Position numbers and translations under genes: made by a program. A model generated the notes under the pieces. It was not told the DNA's origin. It worked only from the letters and a program-made list of their open reading frames with translations, and did no database searches. DNA of 64,000 nucleotides from Mixta sp031457955 (lineage in GTDB: Bacteria > Pseudomonadota > Gammaproteobacteria > Enterobacterales > Enterobacteriaceae), in assembly GCF_031457955.1 (NCBI RefSeq), contig NZ_JAVDXN010000013.1, forward strand, positions 1 to 64,000, written 5' to 3'. Positions 8,606-18,505 of the stretch are shown in pieces. The stretch's first letter is position 1. Each line of letters starts with the position of its first letter.

Positions 8606-10150
8606 ATGGCTGAGTCTCAACCGTTATCCAACGCGCCCTGCGGCGCTGAATATCTGCGCGCCGTCCTGCGTTCGCCGGTTTATGAAGTGGCGCAGGTCAC
8701 GCCGCTGCAAAAAATGGAAAAGCTTTCTGCCCGCCTTGGCAACACGGTATTGGTGAAACGCGAGGATCGCCAGCCGGTACACAGCTTTAAGCTGCGTGGC
8801 GCTTACGCGATGATCGCAGGCCTGAATGAGGAGCAAAAGGCGCGCGGCGTGGTTACCGCCTCGGCGGGAAATCATGCTCAGGGCGTGGCGCTTTCCGCCA
8901 GTCGACTGGGCATCAAATCGCTGATTGTGATGCCGGTTACCACGGCTGATATTAAAGTCGAGGCGGTACGCGCGTTTGGCGGTGAGGCTTATCTGTTCGG
9001 CGCCAACTTTGACGAGGCGAAAGCGAAAGCGATCGAGCTGGCGGCACAGCAGGGCTATACCTTTGTTCCGCCCTTCGATCATCCTGCGGTGATCGCCGGT
9101 CAGGGAACGCTGGCGATGGAACTGCTGCAACAGGATGCGCATCTCGATCGCATTTTTGTGCCGGTCGGCGGTGGCGGGCTGGCGGCGGGCGTGGCGGTAT
9201 TAATCAAGCAGCTGATGCCGCAGATTAAAGTGATCGCGGTTGAAGCCGCCGAGTCAGCCTGTTTGCAGGCGGCGCTGAAAGCGGGCAAGCCGGTAGATTT
9301 ACCGCGCGTCGGGCTGTTTGCCGAAGGCGTGGCGGTAAGGCGCATCGGCAGCGAGACCTTCCGTCTGTGTCAGGAATACCTTGATGACATTGTTACCGTA
9401 GACAGCGATGCCATCTGCGCGGCGATGAAAGATCTGTTTGAAGACGTGCGCGCCGTGGCGGAACCTTCCGGCGCGTTAGCGCTGGCGGGCATGAAAAAAT
9501 ATATCCAGCAGCATAATCTGCAAGGCGAGCGGCTGGCGCATGTGCTTTCCGGCGCTAACGTTAACTTTCACGGGCTACGCTACGTCTCGGAACGTTGTGA
9601 GCTTGGCGAGCAGCGCGAAGCGCTGTTGGCCGTCACTATCCCGGAGCAGCAGGGCAGTTTCCTGAAGTTCTGCCAGACGCTGGGCGGACGCGCGGTAACG
9701 GAATTTAACTACCGCTACGCCGATGCCAAAGACGCCTGCATATTTGTCGGGGTGCGTTTAACGCGTGGCCGGGAAGAGCGGCGGGAAATCATCGAGGAGT
9801 TAACCGCGGGCGGCTATCAGGTGGTTGACCTTTCCGATGATGAAATGGCCAAACTGCATGTGCGTTATATGGTGGGCGGTCGTCCTTCCAAGCCGCTGCA
9901 CGAGAGGCTGTTCAGCTTTGAATTCCCGGAAGCGCCCGGCGCGCTGTTGAAGTTCCTGCAAACGCTGGGCACCTACTGGAATATTTCGCTGTTTCACTAT
10001 CGCAGCCACGGCACCGACTACGGTCGGGTACTGGCGGCGTTTGAACTGGGTGAGAATGAGCCGCGCTTTGAGGAGCATCTCACCGCGCTGGGCTACGATT
10101 TTCATGATGAAAGCCAGAACCCGGCATTTCGCTTTTTCCTGGCGGGCTAG
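8606..10150 (+). CDS. ilvA: Biosynthetic threonine dehydratase IlvA
   Basis: PLP enzyme that deaminates threonine to 2-ketobutyrate, the committed step of isoleucine synthesis, feedback-inhibited by isoleucine. The PLP lysine is K62 in HSFKLRGAYAM; the phosphate-binding loop GGGGLA begins at 188. Two C-terminal ACT-like regulatory domains follow from about residue 330. Length 514 aa, standard. The stop codon abuts the ilvY stop on the other strand with no gap. Confidence 0.97.
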   Translation: MAESQPLSNAPCGAEYLRAVLRSPVYEVAQVTPLQKMEKLSARLGNTVLVKREDRQPVHSFKLRGAYAMIAGLNEEQKARGVVTASAGNHAQGVALSASRLGIKSLIVMPVTTADIKVEAVRAFGGEAYLFGANFDEAKAKAIELAAQQGYTFVPPFDHPAVIAGQGTLAMELLQQDAHLDRIFVPVGGGGLAAGVAVLIKQLMPQIKVIAVEAAESACLQAALKAGKPVDLPRVGLFAEGVAVRRIGSETFRLCQEYLDDIVTVDSDAICAAMKDLFEDVRAVAEPSGALALAGMKKYIQQHNLQGERLAHVLSGANVNFHGLRYVSERCELGEQREALLAVTIPEQQGSFLKFCQTLGGRAVTEFNYRYADAKDACIFVGVRLTRGREERREIIEELTAGGYQVVDLSDDEMAKLHVRYMVGGRPSKPLHERLFSFEFPEAPGALLKFLQTLGTYWNISLFHYRSHGTDYGRVLAAFELGENEPRFEEHLTALGYDFHDESQNPAFRFFLAG

Positions 10151-11032
10151 TTACAGCAGCTGCCAGAACGCCTTAATCAGCGGCTCGCCGAGCCGCTTTT
10201 TCTGCACGCAAACGCCCAGCTCAAAGGGCGCGACAGCATCAACATTTTCCAGCACCAGCACCCGGTTGCGTACCGGTTCCGGGCTGTTTTCCAGCACCAC
10301 CGCAGGCAGCAGGGCAATGCCGCAGCCCAGGGCCACCATAGATACAATCGCTTCATGACCGGAGACGGTGGCGTAAATCAACGGATTAGCGATGCGCAGG
10401 CGCCGAAACCAGAGATCGATGCGACGGCGCGCCGGGCCCTGCTCTGGCAGGATCAGCGGTATTTTCGCCCAGTCAGGTTCAGACTGCGTTGCCTGGCTGC
10501 GTACCGGACAAGGCAGAGCGGGCGCGATCAATACCAGCGGGATATGACCCAGCGAAGTGAAATCGATGCTGGCGGGCAGCGTTTCAGGGCGACCGGCAAT
10601 CGCCAGATCGGCGTCCCCGGTCTGGACTTTTTCTACCGCGTCGGCGGCGTCGCCGGTGGTGAGTTTAATTTCTACCTGCGGATGTTCAGCGCGAAAGCGA
10701 TCGAGGATCGGCGGCAGGTGGCTGTAAGCGGCGGTAACGGAACAGAACAGTTTCAGCTCGCCGCTCAGGGTAGGGCCATGCTGGCCCATAGCATGACGCA
10801 TCTGCTGATATTGCAGCAGGGTTTGCTGCGCGAATTGGCGCAGCTGCTCACCGGCGTCGGTCAGCGTAACGGTGCGGTTATCACGTAAAAACAGGCTCTG
10901 GCCGAGATCTTCTTCCAGCCGCTGTATCTGGCGCGAAAGCGTGGAGGGCGAAACGTGCATGGCGCGGGCAGTGCGGCCGAAATGCCGACTCTCCGCCAGA
11001 TGTAAAAAAAGCTTCAGGTCTCGTAAATCCAT
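10151..11032 (-). CDS. ilvY: LysR-type activator of ilvC, IlvY
   Basis: LysR-family regulator that activates the divergent ilvC gene in response to acetolactate and acetohydroxybutyrate. The N-terminal helix-turn-helix MDLRDLKLFLHLAESRHFGRTARAMHVSPSTLSRQIQRLEEDLG is typical; the effector-binding domain follows. Length 293 aa, close to the E. coli 297. The divergent arrangement with ilvC across a shared operator supports the assignment. Confidence 0.95.
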   Translation of the reverse strand: MDLRDLKLFLHLAESRHFGRTARAMHVSPSTLSRQIQRLEEDLGQSLFLRDNRTVTLTDAGEQLRQFAQQTLLQYQQMRHAMGQHGPTLSGELKLFCSVTAAYSHLPPILDRFRAEHPQVEIKLTTGDAADAVEKVQTGDADLAIAGRPETLPASIDFTSLGHIPLVLIAPALPCPVRSQATQSEPDWAKIPLILPEQGPARRRIDLWFRRLRIANPLIYATVSGHEAIVSMVALGCGIALLPAVVLENSPEPVRNRVLVLENVDAVAPFELGVCVQKKRLGEPLIKAFWQLL

Positions 11033-11055
11033 GCGATTCAGGCCTCATTTTTACG

Positions 11056-11070
11056 TTGCAATTATTGCAA
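11056..11070. promoter_or_regulatory. Probable IlvY operator
   Basis: TTGCAA-TTA-TTGCAA is a perfect inverted repeat of LysR type (T-N11-A) in the ilvY-ilvC gap, 23 bases upstream of the ilvY start. Its position fits the shared operator used by IlvY for autoregulation and ilvC activation. A second, weaker operator would be expected nearer ilvC; I could not define it. Confidence 0.65.
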
Positions 11071-11197
11071 TGCGACGTTGTTAATATATCAATTTAAGCA
11101 ACGGATTTCCTGTCATATGATGGGGCTATAGAAAGCGAGGCTGTAACAGGTTTCGCGTAAAAAATAACGGTAAACACAACCTCAAAACGGAGTGCCC

Positions 11198-12673
11198 ATG
11201 GCTAACTATTTCAACACTTTGAACCTGCGTCAGCAGCTGGCGCAATTAGGTAAATGTCGCTTTATGACGCGAGATGAATTTGCTGATGAAGCAAGCTACC
11301 TGAAAGGGAAAAAAGTCGTCATCGTTGGTTGTGGTGCGCAGGGCCTTAATCAGGGCCTCAACATGCGTGATTCCGGTCTGGATGTCTCTTACGCGCTGCG
11401 TGCCGAAGCGATTGCCGAAAAACGCGCTTCCTGGCGCAAAGCCACCGAAAACGGTTTTCAGGTTGGAACTTATGAAGACCTGATTCCGCAGGCCGATCTG
11501 GTGGTTAACCTGACGCCGGACAAACAGCACTCGGCGGTGGTGCAGGCGGTGCAGCCGTTGATGAAAGAGGGCGCGGCGCTGGGCTATTCGCACGGTTTTA
11601 ACATCGTTGAGGTGGGTGAAGAGATCCGTAAAGATATTACCGTGGTGATGGTGGCGCCGAAGTGTCCGGGTACTGAAGTGCGCGAAGAGTATAAGCGCGG
11701 CTTCGGCGTGCCGACGCTGATTGCGGTACACCCGGAAAACGATCCGAAAGGCGAGGGCATGGCGATCGCCAAAGCCTGGGCTGCGGCGACCGGCGGTCAC
11801 CGCGCAGGCGTGCTGGAATCTTCTTTCGTTGCCGAAGTGAAATCTGACCTGATGGGCGAGCAGACCATTCTCTGCGGTATGTTACAGGCCGGTTCGCTGC
11901 TCTGTTACGACAAGCTGGTGGCTGACGGCACCGATCCCGCTTACGCAGGCAAATTGCTGCAATACGGCTGGGAAACCATCACCGAATCGCTGAAGCATGG
12001 CGGTATCACGCTGATGATGGATCGCTTATCCAACACCGCCAGGCTGCGCGCCTTCGCGCTTTCCGAACAGCTGAAAACCATCATGGCGCCGCTGTTTCAG
12101 AAGCATATGGATGACATCATCTCCGGTGAATTCTCTTCCGGCATGATGGCTGACTGGGCCAACGACGATAAAAAGCTGCTGACCTGGCGTGAAGAAACCG
12201 GCCAGACCGCCTTTGAAAACTCGCCGCAGTATGAAGGCAAAATTTCCGAGCAGGAATACTACGATCGCGGCGTCATCATGGTGGCAATGGTGAAAGCGGG
12301 CGTTGAGCTGGCATTTGAAACCATGGTTGATTCCGGCATTATCGAAGAGTCCGCCTATTACGAATCACTGCATGAGCTGCCGCTGATCGCCAATACCATC
12401 GCCCGTAAGCGCCTGTATGAAATGAACGTGGTGATCTCGGATACCGCGGAATATGGCAACTATCTGTTTGCTAACGCTGCCGTACCGTTGCTGAAAGAGT
12501 TTATGACCACGCTGCAGGCTGGGGACTTAGGCAAAGAGGTTGCGCCTGCGGCGGTCGATAATGCTCAGCTGCGTGATGTCAACGAAGCGGTGCGCAATCA
12601 TCCGATCGAAGCGGTGGGACGTAAGCTGCGCGGTTATATGACCGATATGAAGCGTATTTCCGTCGCGGGCTGA
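11198..12673 (+). CDS. ilvC: Ketol-acid reductoisomerase IlvC
   Basis: Class II (long-form) NADPH- and Mg2+-dependent enzyme that isomerises and reduces acetolactate and acetohydroxybutyrate. The nucleotide-binding loop is GCGAQG (44-49). Two C-terminal knotted domains give the long form, 491 aa, exactly the E. coli length. The chosen ATG (MANYFNTLNLRQQLAQLGKC) is two codons inside the longest frame and has CGGAG upstream. Expression is expected to be induced by substrate through IlvY. Confidence 0.97.
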   Translation: MANYFNTLNLRQQLAQLGKCRFMTRDEFADEASYLKGKKVVIVGCGAQGLNQGLNMRDSGLDVSYALRAEAIAEKRASWRKATENGFQVGTYEDLIPQADLVVNLTPDKQHSAVVQAVQPLMKEGAALGYSHGFNIVEVGEEIRKDITVVMVAPKCPGTEVREEYKRGFGVPTLIAVHPENDPKGEGMAIAKAWAAATGGHRAGVLESSFVAEVKSDLMGEQTILCGMLQAGSLLCYDKLVADGTDPAYAGKLLQYGWETITESLKHGGITLMMDRLSNTARLRAFALSEQLKTIMAPLFQKHMDDIISGEFSSGMMADWANDDKKLLTWREETGQTAFENSPQYEGKISEQEYYDRGVIMVAMVKAGVELAFETMVDSGIIEESAYYESLHELPLIANTIARKRLYEMNVVISDTAEYGNYLFANAAVPLLKEFMTTLQAGDLGKEVAPAAVDNAQLRDVNEAVRNHPIEAVGRKLRGYMTDMKRISVAG

Positions 12674-12810
12674 TGCTCTCTGTTGCCGCCTGCCGATGCG
12701 TTGGCTGACGTAGCATGTCCTGGCGGTATAATTCTTTGTGCTGCCGGGGAGCGGCTTACTTACTTGCCGGGCATCGCGACAGAAGATGCCAGGCAAGCGA
12801 AGCGCAAACA

Positions 12811-12840
12811 AAAACCGGTGTTGCAGACACCGGTTTTTTT
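12811..12840. terminator. Bidirectional terminator between ilvC and ppiC
   Basis: AAAACCGGTGT and ACACCGGTTTT pair around a TGCAG loop. A T run follows on the plus strand and an A run precedes, so it can serve both ilvC and ppiC. The preceding 137 bases after ilvC hold no gene that I can see. Confidence 0.9.
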
Positions 12841-12841
12841 A

Positions 12842-13123
12842 TTAGTTGCGGTACAGCACCTTGATGATGTGATAGCCGAATTGGGTATGCAGAGGTCCGT
12901 AAGGCGTCAGCAGAGGACAAGAGAAAACGACTTTATCGAAAGCGGGCACCATTGCCCCTTTTTTAAACTCGCCCAGATGTCCGCCTTTGCGTCCGCTCGG
13001 ACAGGTTGAGTGCTTTTTCGCCAGCTTTTCAAAGTCGGCGCCCTTTTCCAGCTGCGCTAACAGCTCCTGCGCCAGTTTCTCTTCTTTTACAAGGATATGC
13101 ATTGCCGCTGCGGTTTTTGCCAT
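12842..13123 (-). CDS. ppiC: Parvulin-type peptidyl-prolyl isomerase PpiC
   Basis: Cytoplasmic cis/trans prolyl isomerase consisting of one parvulin domain, 93 aa, the same length as E. coli PpiC (parvulin 10). It has no signal sequence. Family residues include HILVKEE near the N-terminus, CPSGRKGGHLGEF, MVPAFDKVVF, and the C-terminal QFGYHIIKV. It is convergent with ilvC and shares the terminator between them. Confidence 0.96.
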   Translation of the reverse strand: MAKTAAAMHILVKEEKLAQELLAQLEKGADFEKLAKKHSTCPSGRKGGHLGEFKKGAMVPAFDKVVFSCPLLTPYGPLHTQFGYHIIKVLYRN

Positions 13124-13206
13124 GATCGTGCCTTGAGTCGTGTGGATACTGCTGGATATACTACCACGCTGTTAGTTAACCCTCCTTCTTTTCACTGAGT
13201 ACTTCT

Positions 13207-15231
13207 ATGCGTCTGAATCCCAGCCAACAACAAGCCGTCGAATTTGTCACCGGCCCGTGCCTGGTGCTGGCAGGCGCGGGTTCCGGCAAGACGCGCGTCA
13301 TTACCAATAAAATTGCCCATCTGATCCGCGAATGCGGCTATCAGGCTCGCCATATCGCGGCGGTCACCTTCACCAACAAAGCTTCACGCGAAATGAAAGA
13401 GCGTGTGGCGCAGACGTTGGGTCGTAAAGAAGCGCGCGGGCTGATGATCTCCACCTTCCATACGCTGGGGCTGGAAATTATCAAACGCGAATATGCCGCG
13501 CTGGGAATGAAATCTAACTTTTCCCTGTTTGACGATCAGGACCAGCTGGCGCTGCTGAAAGATTTAACCGAACAGTGGCTGGAAAATGACAAGAACCTGC
13601 TACAGCAGCTGATCTCTACGCTTTCCAACTGGAAAAACGATCTGATCGATCCGGCGCACGCCCAGGCGCAGGCGCAGTCAGAACGGGATCGTATTTTCGC
13701 CCACTGTTATGAGCTGTACGATCGGCATCTTAAGTCCTGTAACGTGTTGGACTTTGATGACTTAATTCTGCTGCCGACGCTGTTGTTGCAGCGCAACCAG
13801 GAAGTGCGTGAACGCTGGCAACAGCGCATCCGCTATCTGCTGGTGGATGAGTATCAGGACACCAACACCAGCCAATATGAGCTGGTGAAACTGCTGGTTG
13901 GCGCGCGGGCGCGCTTTACCGTGGTTGGCGACGACGACCAGTCGATCTACTCCTGGCGCGGCGCACGTCCGCAAAACCTGGTGCTGTTAAAAGAGGATTT
14001 TCCGGCGTTGCAGGTGATTAAGCTGGAGCAAAATTACCGCTCCACCGAGCGCATCCTGAAGGCGGCCAATATTCTGATCGCCAATAACCCGCACGTGTTT
14101 GAAAAGCGCCTGTTTTCTCAGCTGGGCTATGGCGCAGAGTTAAAAGTGTTGAGCGCGAATCACGAAGATCACGAGGCGGAGCGCGTTACCGGCGAGCTGA
14201 TCGCGCATCACTTTATTAATAAAACGCAGTATAAAGATTACGCGATTCTCTATCGCGGCAACCATCAGGCGCGCGTATTTGAAAAGATGCTGATGCAGAA
14301 CCGCATTCCTTATCGTATCTCCGGCGGAACCTCCTTCTTTTCCCGCCCGGAAATCAAGGATCTGCTGGCCTATTTGCGCATATTAACCAACCCCGACGAT
14401 GACAGCGCGTTTTTACGCATCATTAACACGCCGCGCCGTGAAATCGGCCCGGCAACGTTGCAAAAACTGGGCGAGTGGGCCAATCAGCGTAATAAAAGCC
14501 TGTTCAGCGCCAGCTTCGATTTAGGGCTGGGGCAAACGCTCACCGGCCGCGGCCTGGAGAACCTCCAGCGTTTTACCGGCTGGTTGCAGGAGATCGCCCA
14601 GCTGGCGGAGCGGGAGCCGATCGATGCAGTACGTGATTTAATTCGCGGTATCGATTATGAAAGCTGGCTGTTTGAAACCTCCGCCAGCCCGAAAGCGGCT
14701 GAAATGCGCATGAAAAACGTCAATACGTTGTTTCAGTGGATGACGGAGATGCTGGAAGGCAGCGAGCTGGATGAAGCCATGACGCTGACGCAGGTGGTCA
14801 CGCGCTTTACGCTGCGCGATATGATGGAGCGCGGCGAAAGCGATGAAGAGCTGGATCAGGTTCAGCTGATGACGCTGCATGCCTCGAAAGGGCTGGAGTT
14901 CCCCTATGTTTATCTGGTCGGCATGGAAGAGGGGCTGTTGCCGCATCAAAGCAGCATCGATGAAGATAACATTGAGGAAGAGCGTCGGCTGGCCTACGTG
15001 GGCATTACCCGCGCGCAGAAAGAGCTGACTTTTACGCTCTGTCGCGAGCGTCGGCAATATGGCGAGCTGGTGCGCCCGGAGCCGAGCCGTTTTCTGCTTG
15101 AGCTGCCGCAGGATGATGTGATGTGGGAAACCGAACGCAAAGTGGTCAGCGCCGAAGAGCGTATGAAAACCGGGCAGAGTCGGGTCGCCGGTTTGCGCGC
15201 CATGCTGGATAAAGCAAAGAAAGGTGCCTGA
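13207..15231 (+). CDS. rep: ATP-dependent DNA helicase Rep
   Basis: Superfamily 1A 3'-5' helicase that travels with the replisome and clears protein roadblocks. Walker A is AGAGSGKT (K28); LLVDEYQDTN is motif II, GDDDQSIYSWRGA motif III and LEQNYRS motif IV, with GITRAQKELTF near the end. Length 674 aa against 673 in E. coli. A second helicase of the same family, uvrD, lies about 34 kb downstream. Confidence 0.96.
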   Translation: MRLNPSQQQAVEFVTGPCLVLAGAGSGKTRVITNKIAHLIRECGYQARHIAAVTFTNKASREMKERVAQTLGRKEARGLMISTFHTLGLEIIKREYAALGMKSNFSLFDDQDQLALLKDLTEQWLENDKNLLQQLISTLSNWKNDLIDPAHAQAQAQSERDRIFAHCYELYDRHLKSCNVLDFDDLILLPTLLLQRNQEVRERWQQRIRYLLVDEYQDTNTSQYELVKLLVGARARFTVVGDDDQSIYSWRGARPQNLVLLKEDFPALQVIKLEQNYRSTERILKAANILIANNPHVFEKRLFSQLGYGAELKVLSANHEDHEAERVTGELIAHHFINKTQYKDYAILYRGNHQARVFEKMLMQNRIPYRISGGTSFFSRPEIKDLLAYLRILTNPDDDSAFLRIINTPRREIGPATLQKLGEWANQRNKSLFSASFDLGLGQTLTGRGLENLQRFTGWLQEIAQLAEREPIDAVRDLIRGIDYESWLFETSASPKAAEMRMKNVNTLFQWMTEMLEGSELDEAMTLTQVVTRFTLRDMMERGESDEELDQVQLMTLHASKGLEFPYVYLVGMEEGLLPHQSSIDEDNIEEERRLAYVGITRAQKELTFTLCRERRQYGELVRPEPSRFLLELPQDDVMWETERKVVSAEERMKTGQSRVAGLRAMLDKAKKGA

Positions 15232-15270
15232 GAAAGCGGGGCTGCGTCTGTGAGGATGCAGCCCAACGTA

Positions 15271-16755
15271 CTAAACCACCGTCAGCGGCCAGTGGACATA
15301 GGATTGCCAGCGGCTTTCCTGCTCCAGCATTTCCGCGCCCAGCGGGTGAGCCTGCGCCCAGCCCGGCGGCAACAGCACCTGTAGCGCTTCATCATCACCG
15401 TGCAAACAGACGGCCGGCAAAATATCGTCACGACGACGGCTGGCGAAAATCACCGCCAGACGCAGCAGCCGACACATATGTTCCGCCACGCGCGTCGGCA
15501 CGGCGTTTTGCTGATTAAGCAGCGCCAGATCGATGCCGTTGCTTTGATTCTGCAACAGCGTCGCCAATAGCTTTTTCTGCGCCGGGGTAAAGCCTGGCAG
15601 ATCGAGATGGCGCACCAGATAAGCGGCGTGCTGCGTCGCCTGCCGGAAATCCACGCTCAGGCCGATCTCATGAATTAAACAGGCGCTTTCCAGCAGTTCA
15701 CGACAATAGGCATCCAGCTTCCAGTGCGGGCTAACCTGCTGAACAAAATTCATCGCCAGCTGACGCACACGCTCGGCCTGCTCAACGTCAATGATAAAGC
15801 GGCGCTGAATATTGTGGATGGTTCGGCTGCGAATATCGCGATCGACCGGGTAGTGCAGCATGCCGTACAGCAGGCCTTCGCGCAGCGCGCCGCCCGCCAG
15901 CGTCATGCTTTCAATATTTAACGTTTCAAAAATGGCGATCAGAATCGACAGCCCGCTGGGAAAAACCAACGCCCGTTCCAGCGTCAGGCCTTCGATCTCC
16001 AGCTCTTCCAGCTTGCCGCACTTAATGGCGCGCTGCTTAAGCTGTTGCAGCTTATCCAGCGTAATGCGCTCATCCATGCCCTGCGCCACCATGATCTCCT
16101 GCAGCGCCTGCACGGTGCCGGAAGCGCCCACGCAAATTTGCCAGCCCTGCGCGCGCAACTGCCCGGCGACAGGCTGAATAATATCGCGCGCGGCCTGCTC
16201 CGCCTGTTCGAAATTCGCTCTGCCTAAATGGCGGTCAGCGAAATAGCGTTCCAGCCAGGTTACGCAGCCCATATGCAGGCTGAACAGCGCGGTGGTTTTT
16301 GCCCCCGTGCCGGTCACCAGTTCGGTGCTGCCGCCGCCGATATCCACCACCAGACGTTCATCAGAGCCGCCGGTGGTATGCGCCACGCCCTGATAAATCA
16401 GCCGCGCTTCTTCTTCGCCGCTGATCACGTTAACCAGGCAGCCGAGAATGGCTTCCGCCTGCGTGAGGAACTGCTTCGCGTTGGTTGCCAGCCGCAGCGT
16501 GGCGGTCGCCACCACGCGAATCTGATCGGCAGGGATATCCTGTAGCTGCTCGGAAAAGAGCCTCAGGCACTGTAAGCCTCGCTCCATCGCCTCTTCAGAA
16601 AGCACGCCGGCGCTGTTAAGACCGGCGGCGAGGCGCACTTTACGCTTGATGCGGGCCACGGTCTGGATATTTCCCGCGACCTCACGCACCACTAACATAT
16701 GAAAGCTGTTAGAGCCTAAATCAATCGCAGCATAAAGTGACGACGCGCTGAACAT
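15271..16755 (-). CDS. gppA: Guanosine-5'-triphosphate,3'-diphosphate pyrophosphatase GppA
   Basis: Ppx/GppA phosphatase that converts pppGpp to ppGpp in the stringent response; the family also hydrolyses polyphosphate. Actin-like ATPase motifs are AIDLGSNSFHMLV near the N-terminus and VVDIGGGSTELVTG further in; a C-terminal HD-like region follows. The frame extends upstream into rhlB, but the ATG giving MFSASSLYAAIDLG yields 494 aa, the E. coli length, and starts 7 bases after the rhlB stop. It probably forms an operon with rhlB. Confidence 0.93.
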   Translation of the reverse strand: MFSASSLYAAIDLGSNSFHMLVVREVAGNIQTVARIKRKVRLAAGLNSAGVLSEEAMERGLQCLRLFSEQLQDIPADQIRVVATATLRLATNAKQFLTQAEAILGCLVNVISGEEEARLIYQGVAHTTGGSDERLVVDIGGGSTELVTGTGAKTTALFSLHMGCVTWLERYFADRHLGRANFEQAEQAARDIIQPVAGQLRAQGWQICVGASGTVQALQEIMVAQGMDERITLDKLQQLKQRAIKCGKLEELEIEGLTLERALVFPSGLSILIAIFETLNIESMTLAGGALREGLLYGMLHYPVDRDIRSRTIHNIQRRFIIDVEQAERVRQLAMNFVQQVSPHWKLDAYCRELLESACLIHEIGLSVDFRQATQHAAYLVRHLDLPGFTPAQKKLLATLLQNQSNGIDLALLNQQNAVPTRVAEHMCRLLRLAVIFASRRRDDILPAVCLHGDDEALQVLLPPGWAQAHPLGAEMLEQESRWQSYVHWPLTVV

Positions 16756-16762
16756 GGTGTGA

Positions 16763-18055
16763 TTAGCCTGAACGTTTACGGTTGTTGTTACGCGGCGGGC
16801 CGCTACGACGGTTATTACCGGCAGCACGACGTGGGCCACTACCCGGACGGGTACGCGCCAGGCGCTTCGGCGGCGGAAGATCGCTCATCAACGCGTCGCT
16901 GTTATATTTACTTACCGGAATACCGTGACCGATATACTCTTCGATAGCAGGCAGATTCAACGCGTACTCTTCACAGGCGAGGCTGATGGAGTGACCGCTG
17001 GCGCCAGCGCGTCCGGTACGACCGATACGGTGCACGTAATCTTCGCAGTCGTCAGGCAAATCGTAGTTAAAGACGTGGGTTACCGCGGGAATATGCAAGC
17101 CGCGAGCGGCAACATCGGTTGCGACCAGAATGTCGACGTCGCCACGGGTGAAATCTTCCAGGATACGCAGGCGTTTTTTCTGCGCCACGTCGCCGGTCAG
17201 CAACCCGACACGGTGTCCATCTGCTGCCAGATGGCCCCAGATATCTTCACAACGATGTTTGGTGTTGGCGAAAACAATGGCGCGATCCGGCCACTCTTCT
17301 TCAATCAACGTTTGCAGCAGGCGCATCTTTTCTTCATTAGAGGGATAGAACAGCTCCTCCTGAATGCGGTGGCCCGTTTTCTGATCCGGTTCGATTTCAA
17401 TGTGCTCGACGTTGTTCATATGCTCAAACGCCAGCTCGCGTACGCGATAAGAAAGCGTGGCGGAGAACAACATGCTCAAACGCTGATTAGCCGCAGGCAT
17501 ACGGCGGAACAGCCAGCGGATATCTTTAATAAAGCCGAGATCAAACATGCGATCGGCTTCATCCAGTACCACAACCTGAATCGCGCCCAGATTGATATGG
17601 TTCTGTTTCGCGTAATCGATCAGACGACCGGTGGTGCCGACCAGAATATCAACGCCTTTTTCCAGCACTTTCAGCTGTTTGTCGTAGCCGTCGCCGCCAT
17701 AGGCGAGGCCAAGCTTCAGGCCGGTGGATTGTGCCAGCGGCTCAGCATCGGCATGAATCTGTACGGCCAGCTCGCGGGTCGGCGCCATAATCAGCGCACG
17801 TGGCTGATTAATCTGACGACCTTCGGCTGCGGGGTGAGAAAGCAAGTAATGGAACGTTGACGTTAAAAACGCCATCGTTTTGCCGGTTCCGGTTTGCGCC
17901 TGGCCCGCGACATCGCGCCCTTCCAGTGTAAGGGGCAATGCTAACGCCTGAATCGGCGTACAATTATGGAAGCCTTTCTTTTCAAGGGCTTCGATAACCT
18001 GAGGGTGCAGGGCGAAGTCGGAAAACTTCTGTTCGGTTAAGTGTGTTTTGCTCAT
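16763..18055 (-). CDS. rhlB: DEAD-box ATP-dependent RNA helicase RhlB
   Basis: RNA helicase of the RNA degradosome, unwinding structured RNA for RNase E and PNPase. Motif I is AQTGTGKT (53-60); PTRELA, DEAD, SAT and HRIGRTGRAG follow in order. The basic C-terminal tail (RRAAGNNRRSGPPRNNNRKRSG) is typical of RhlB. Length 430 aa. It is divergent from trxA and co-oriented with gppA. Confidence 0.96.
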   Translation of the reverse strand: MSKTHLTEQKFSDFALHPQVIEALEKKGFHNCTPIQALALPLTLEGRDVAGQAQTGTGKTMAFLTSTFHYLLSHPAAEGRQINQPRALIMAPTRELAVQIHADAEPLAQSTGLKLGLAYGGDGYDKQLKVLEKGVDILVGTTGRLIDYAKQNHINLGAIQVVVLDEADRMFDLGFIKDIRWLFRRMPAANQRLSMLFSATLSYRVRELAFEHMNNVEHIEIEPDQKTGHRIQEELFYPSNEEKMRLLQTLIEEEWPDRAIVFANTKHRCEDIWGHLAADGHRVGLLTGDVAQKKRLRILEDFTRGDVDILVATDVAARGLHIPAVTHVFNYDLPDDCEDYVHRIGRTGRAGASGHSISLACEEYALNLPAIEEYIGHGIPVSKYNSDALMSDLPPPKRLARTRPGSGPRRAAGNNRRSGPPRNNNRKRSG

Positions 18056-18172
18056 AGTGTGGTAGAATATCAGCTTACTATTGCTTTACGAAAGCGTATC
18101 CGGTGAAATAAAGTCAACCTACGTTGGCAGATTTTACGCCAACCAGCCAGGCATAATCTTGTGGAGTAAGAC

Positions 18173-18505
18173 ATGAGCAGCGATAAAATCGTTCATCTAA
18201 CCGACAGCAGCTTTGAAACCGATGTGCTGAAAGCCGAAGGTTTAATGCTGGTGGACTTCTGGGCAGAATGGTGTGGTCCGTGCAAAATGATCGCCCCGAT
18301 CCTCGACGAAGTAGCAGAAGAGTATGACGGTAAGCTGACCATTGCCAAACTGAATATCGATGAGAACCCGGAAACGGCGCCGAAATACGGTATTCGCGGC
18401 ATCCCAACACTGCTGCTGTTTAAAAACGGCGAAGTCGCGGCGACCAAAGTTGGCGCACTGTCGAAAGGCCAGCTCAAAGAGTTCCTGAACGCGAATCTGA
18501 GCTGA
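18173..18505 (+). CDS. trxA: Thioredoxin 1 (TrxA)
   Basis: General cytoplasmic protein-disulfide reductase, reduced by thioredoxin reductase. The active site WCGPC occupies residues 33-37, with the cis-proline segment GIRGIPTLLLF later. Length 110 aa, one residue more than E. coli at the N-terminus (MSSDKIVHL). TGTGGAGTAAGAC precedes the ATG. It is divergent from rhlB and upstream of rho. Confidence 0.98.
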   Translation: MSSDKIVHLTDSSFETDVLKAEGLMLVDFWAEWCGPCKMIAPILDEVAEEYDGKLTIAKLNIDENPETAPKYGIRGIPTLLLFKNGEVAATKVGALSKGQLKEFLNANLS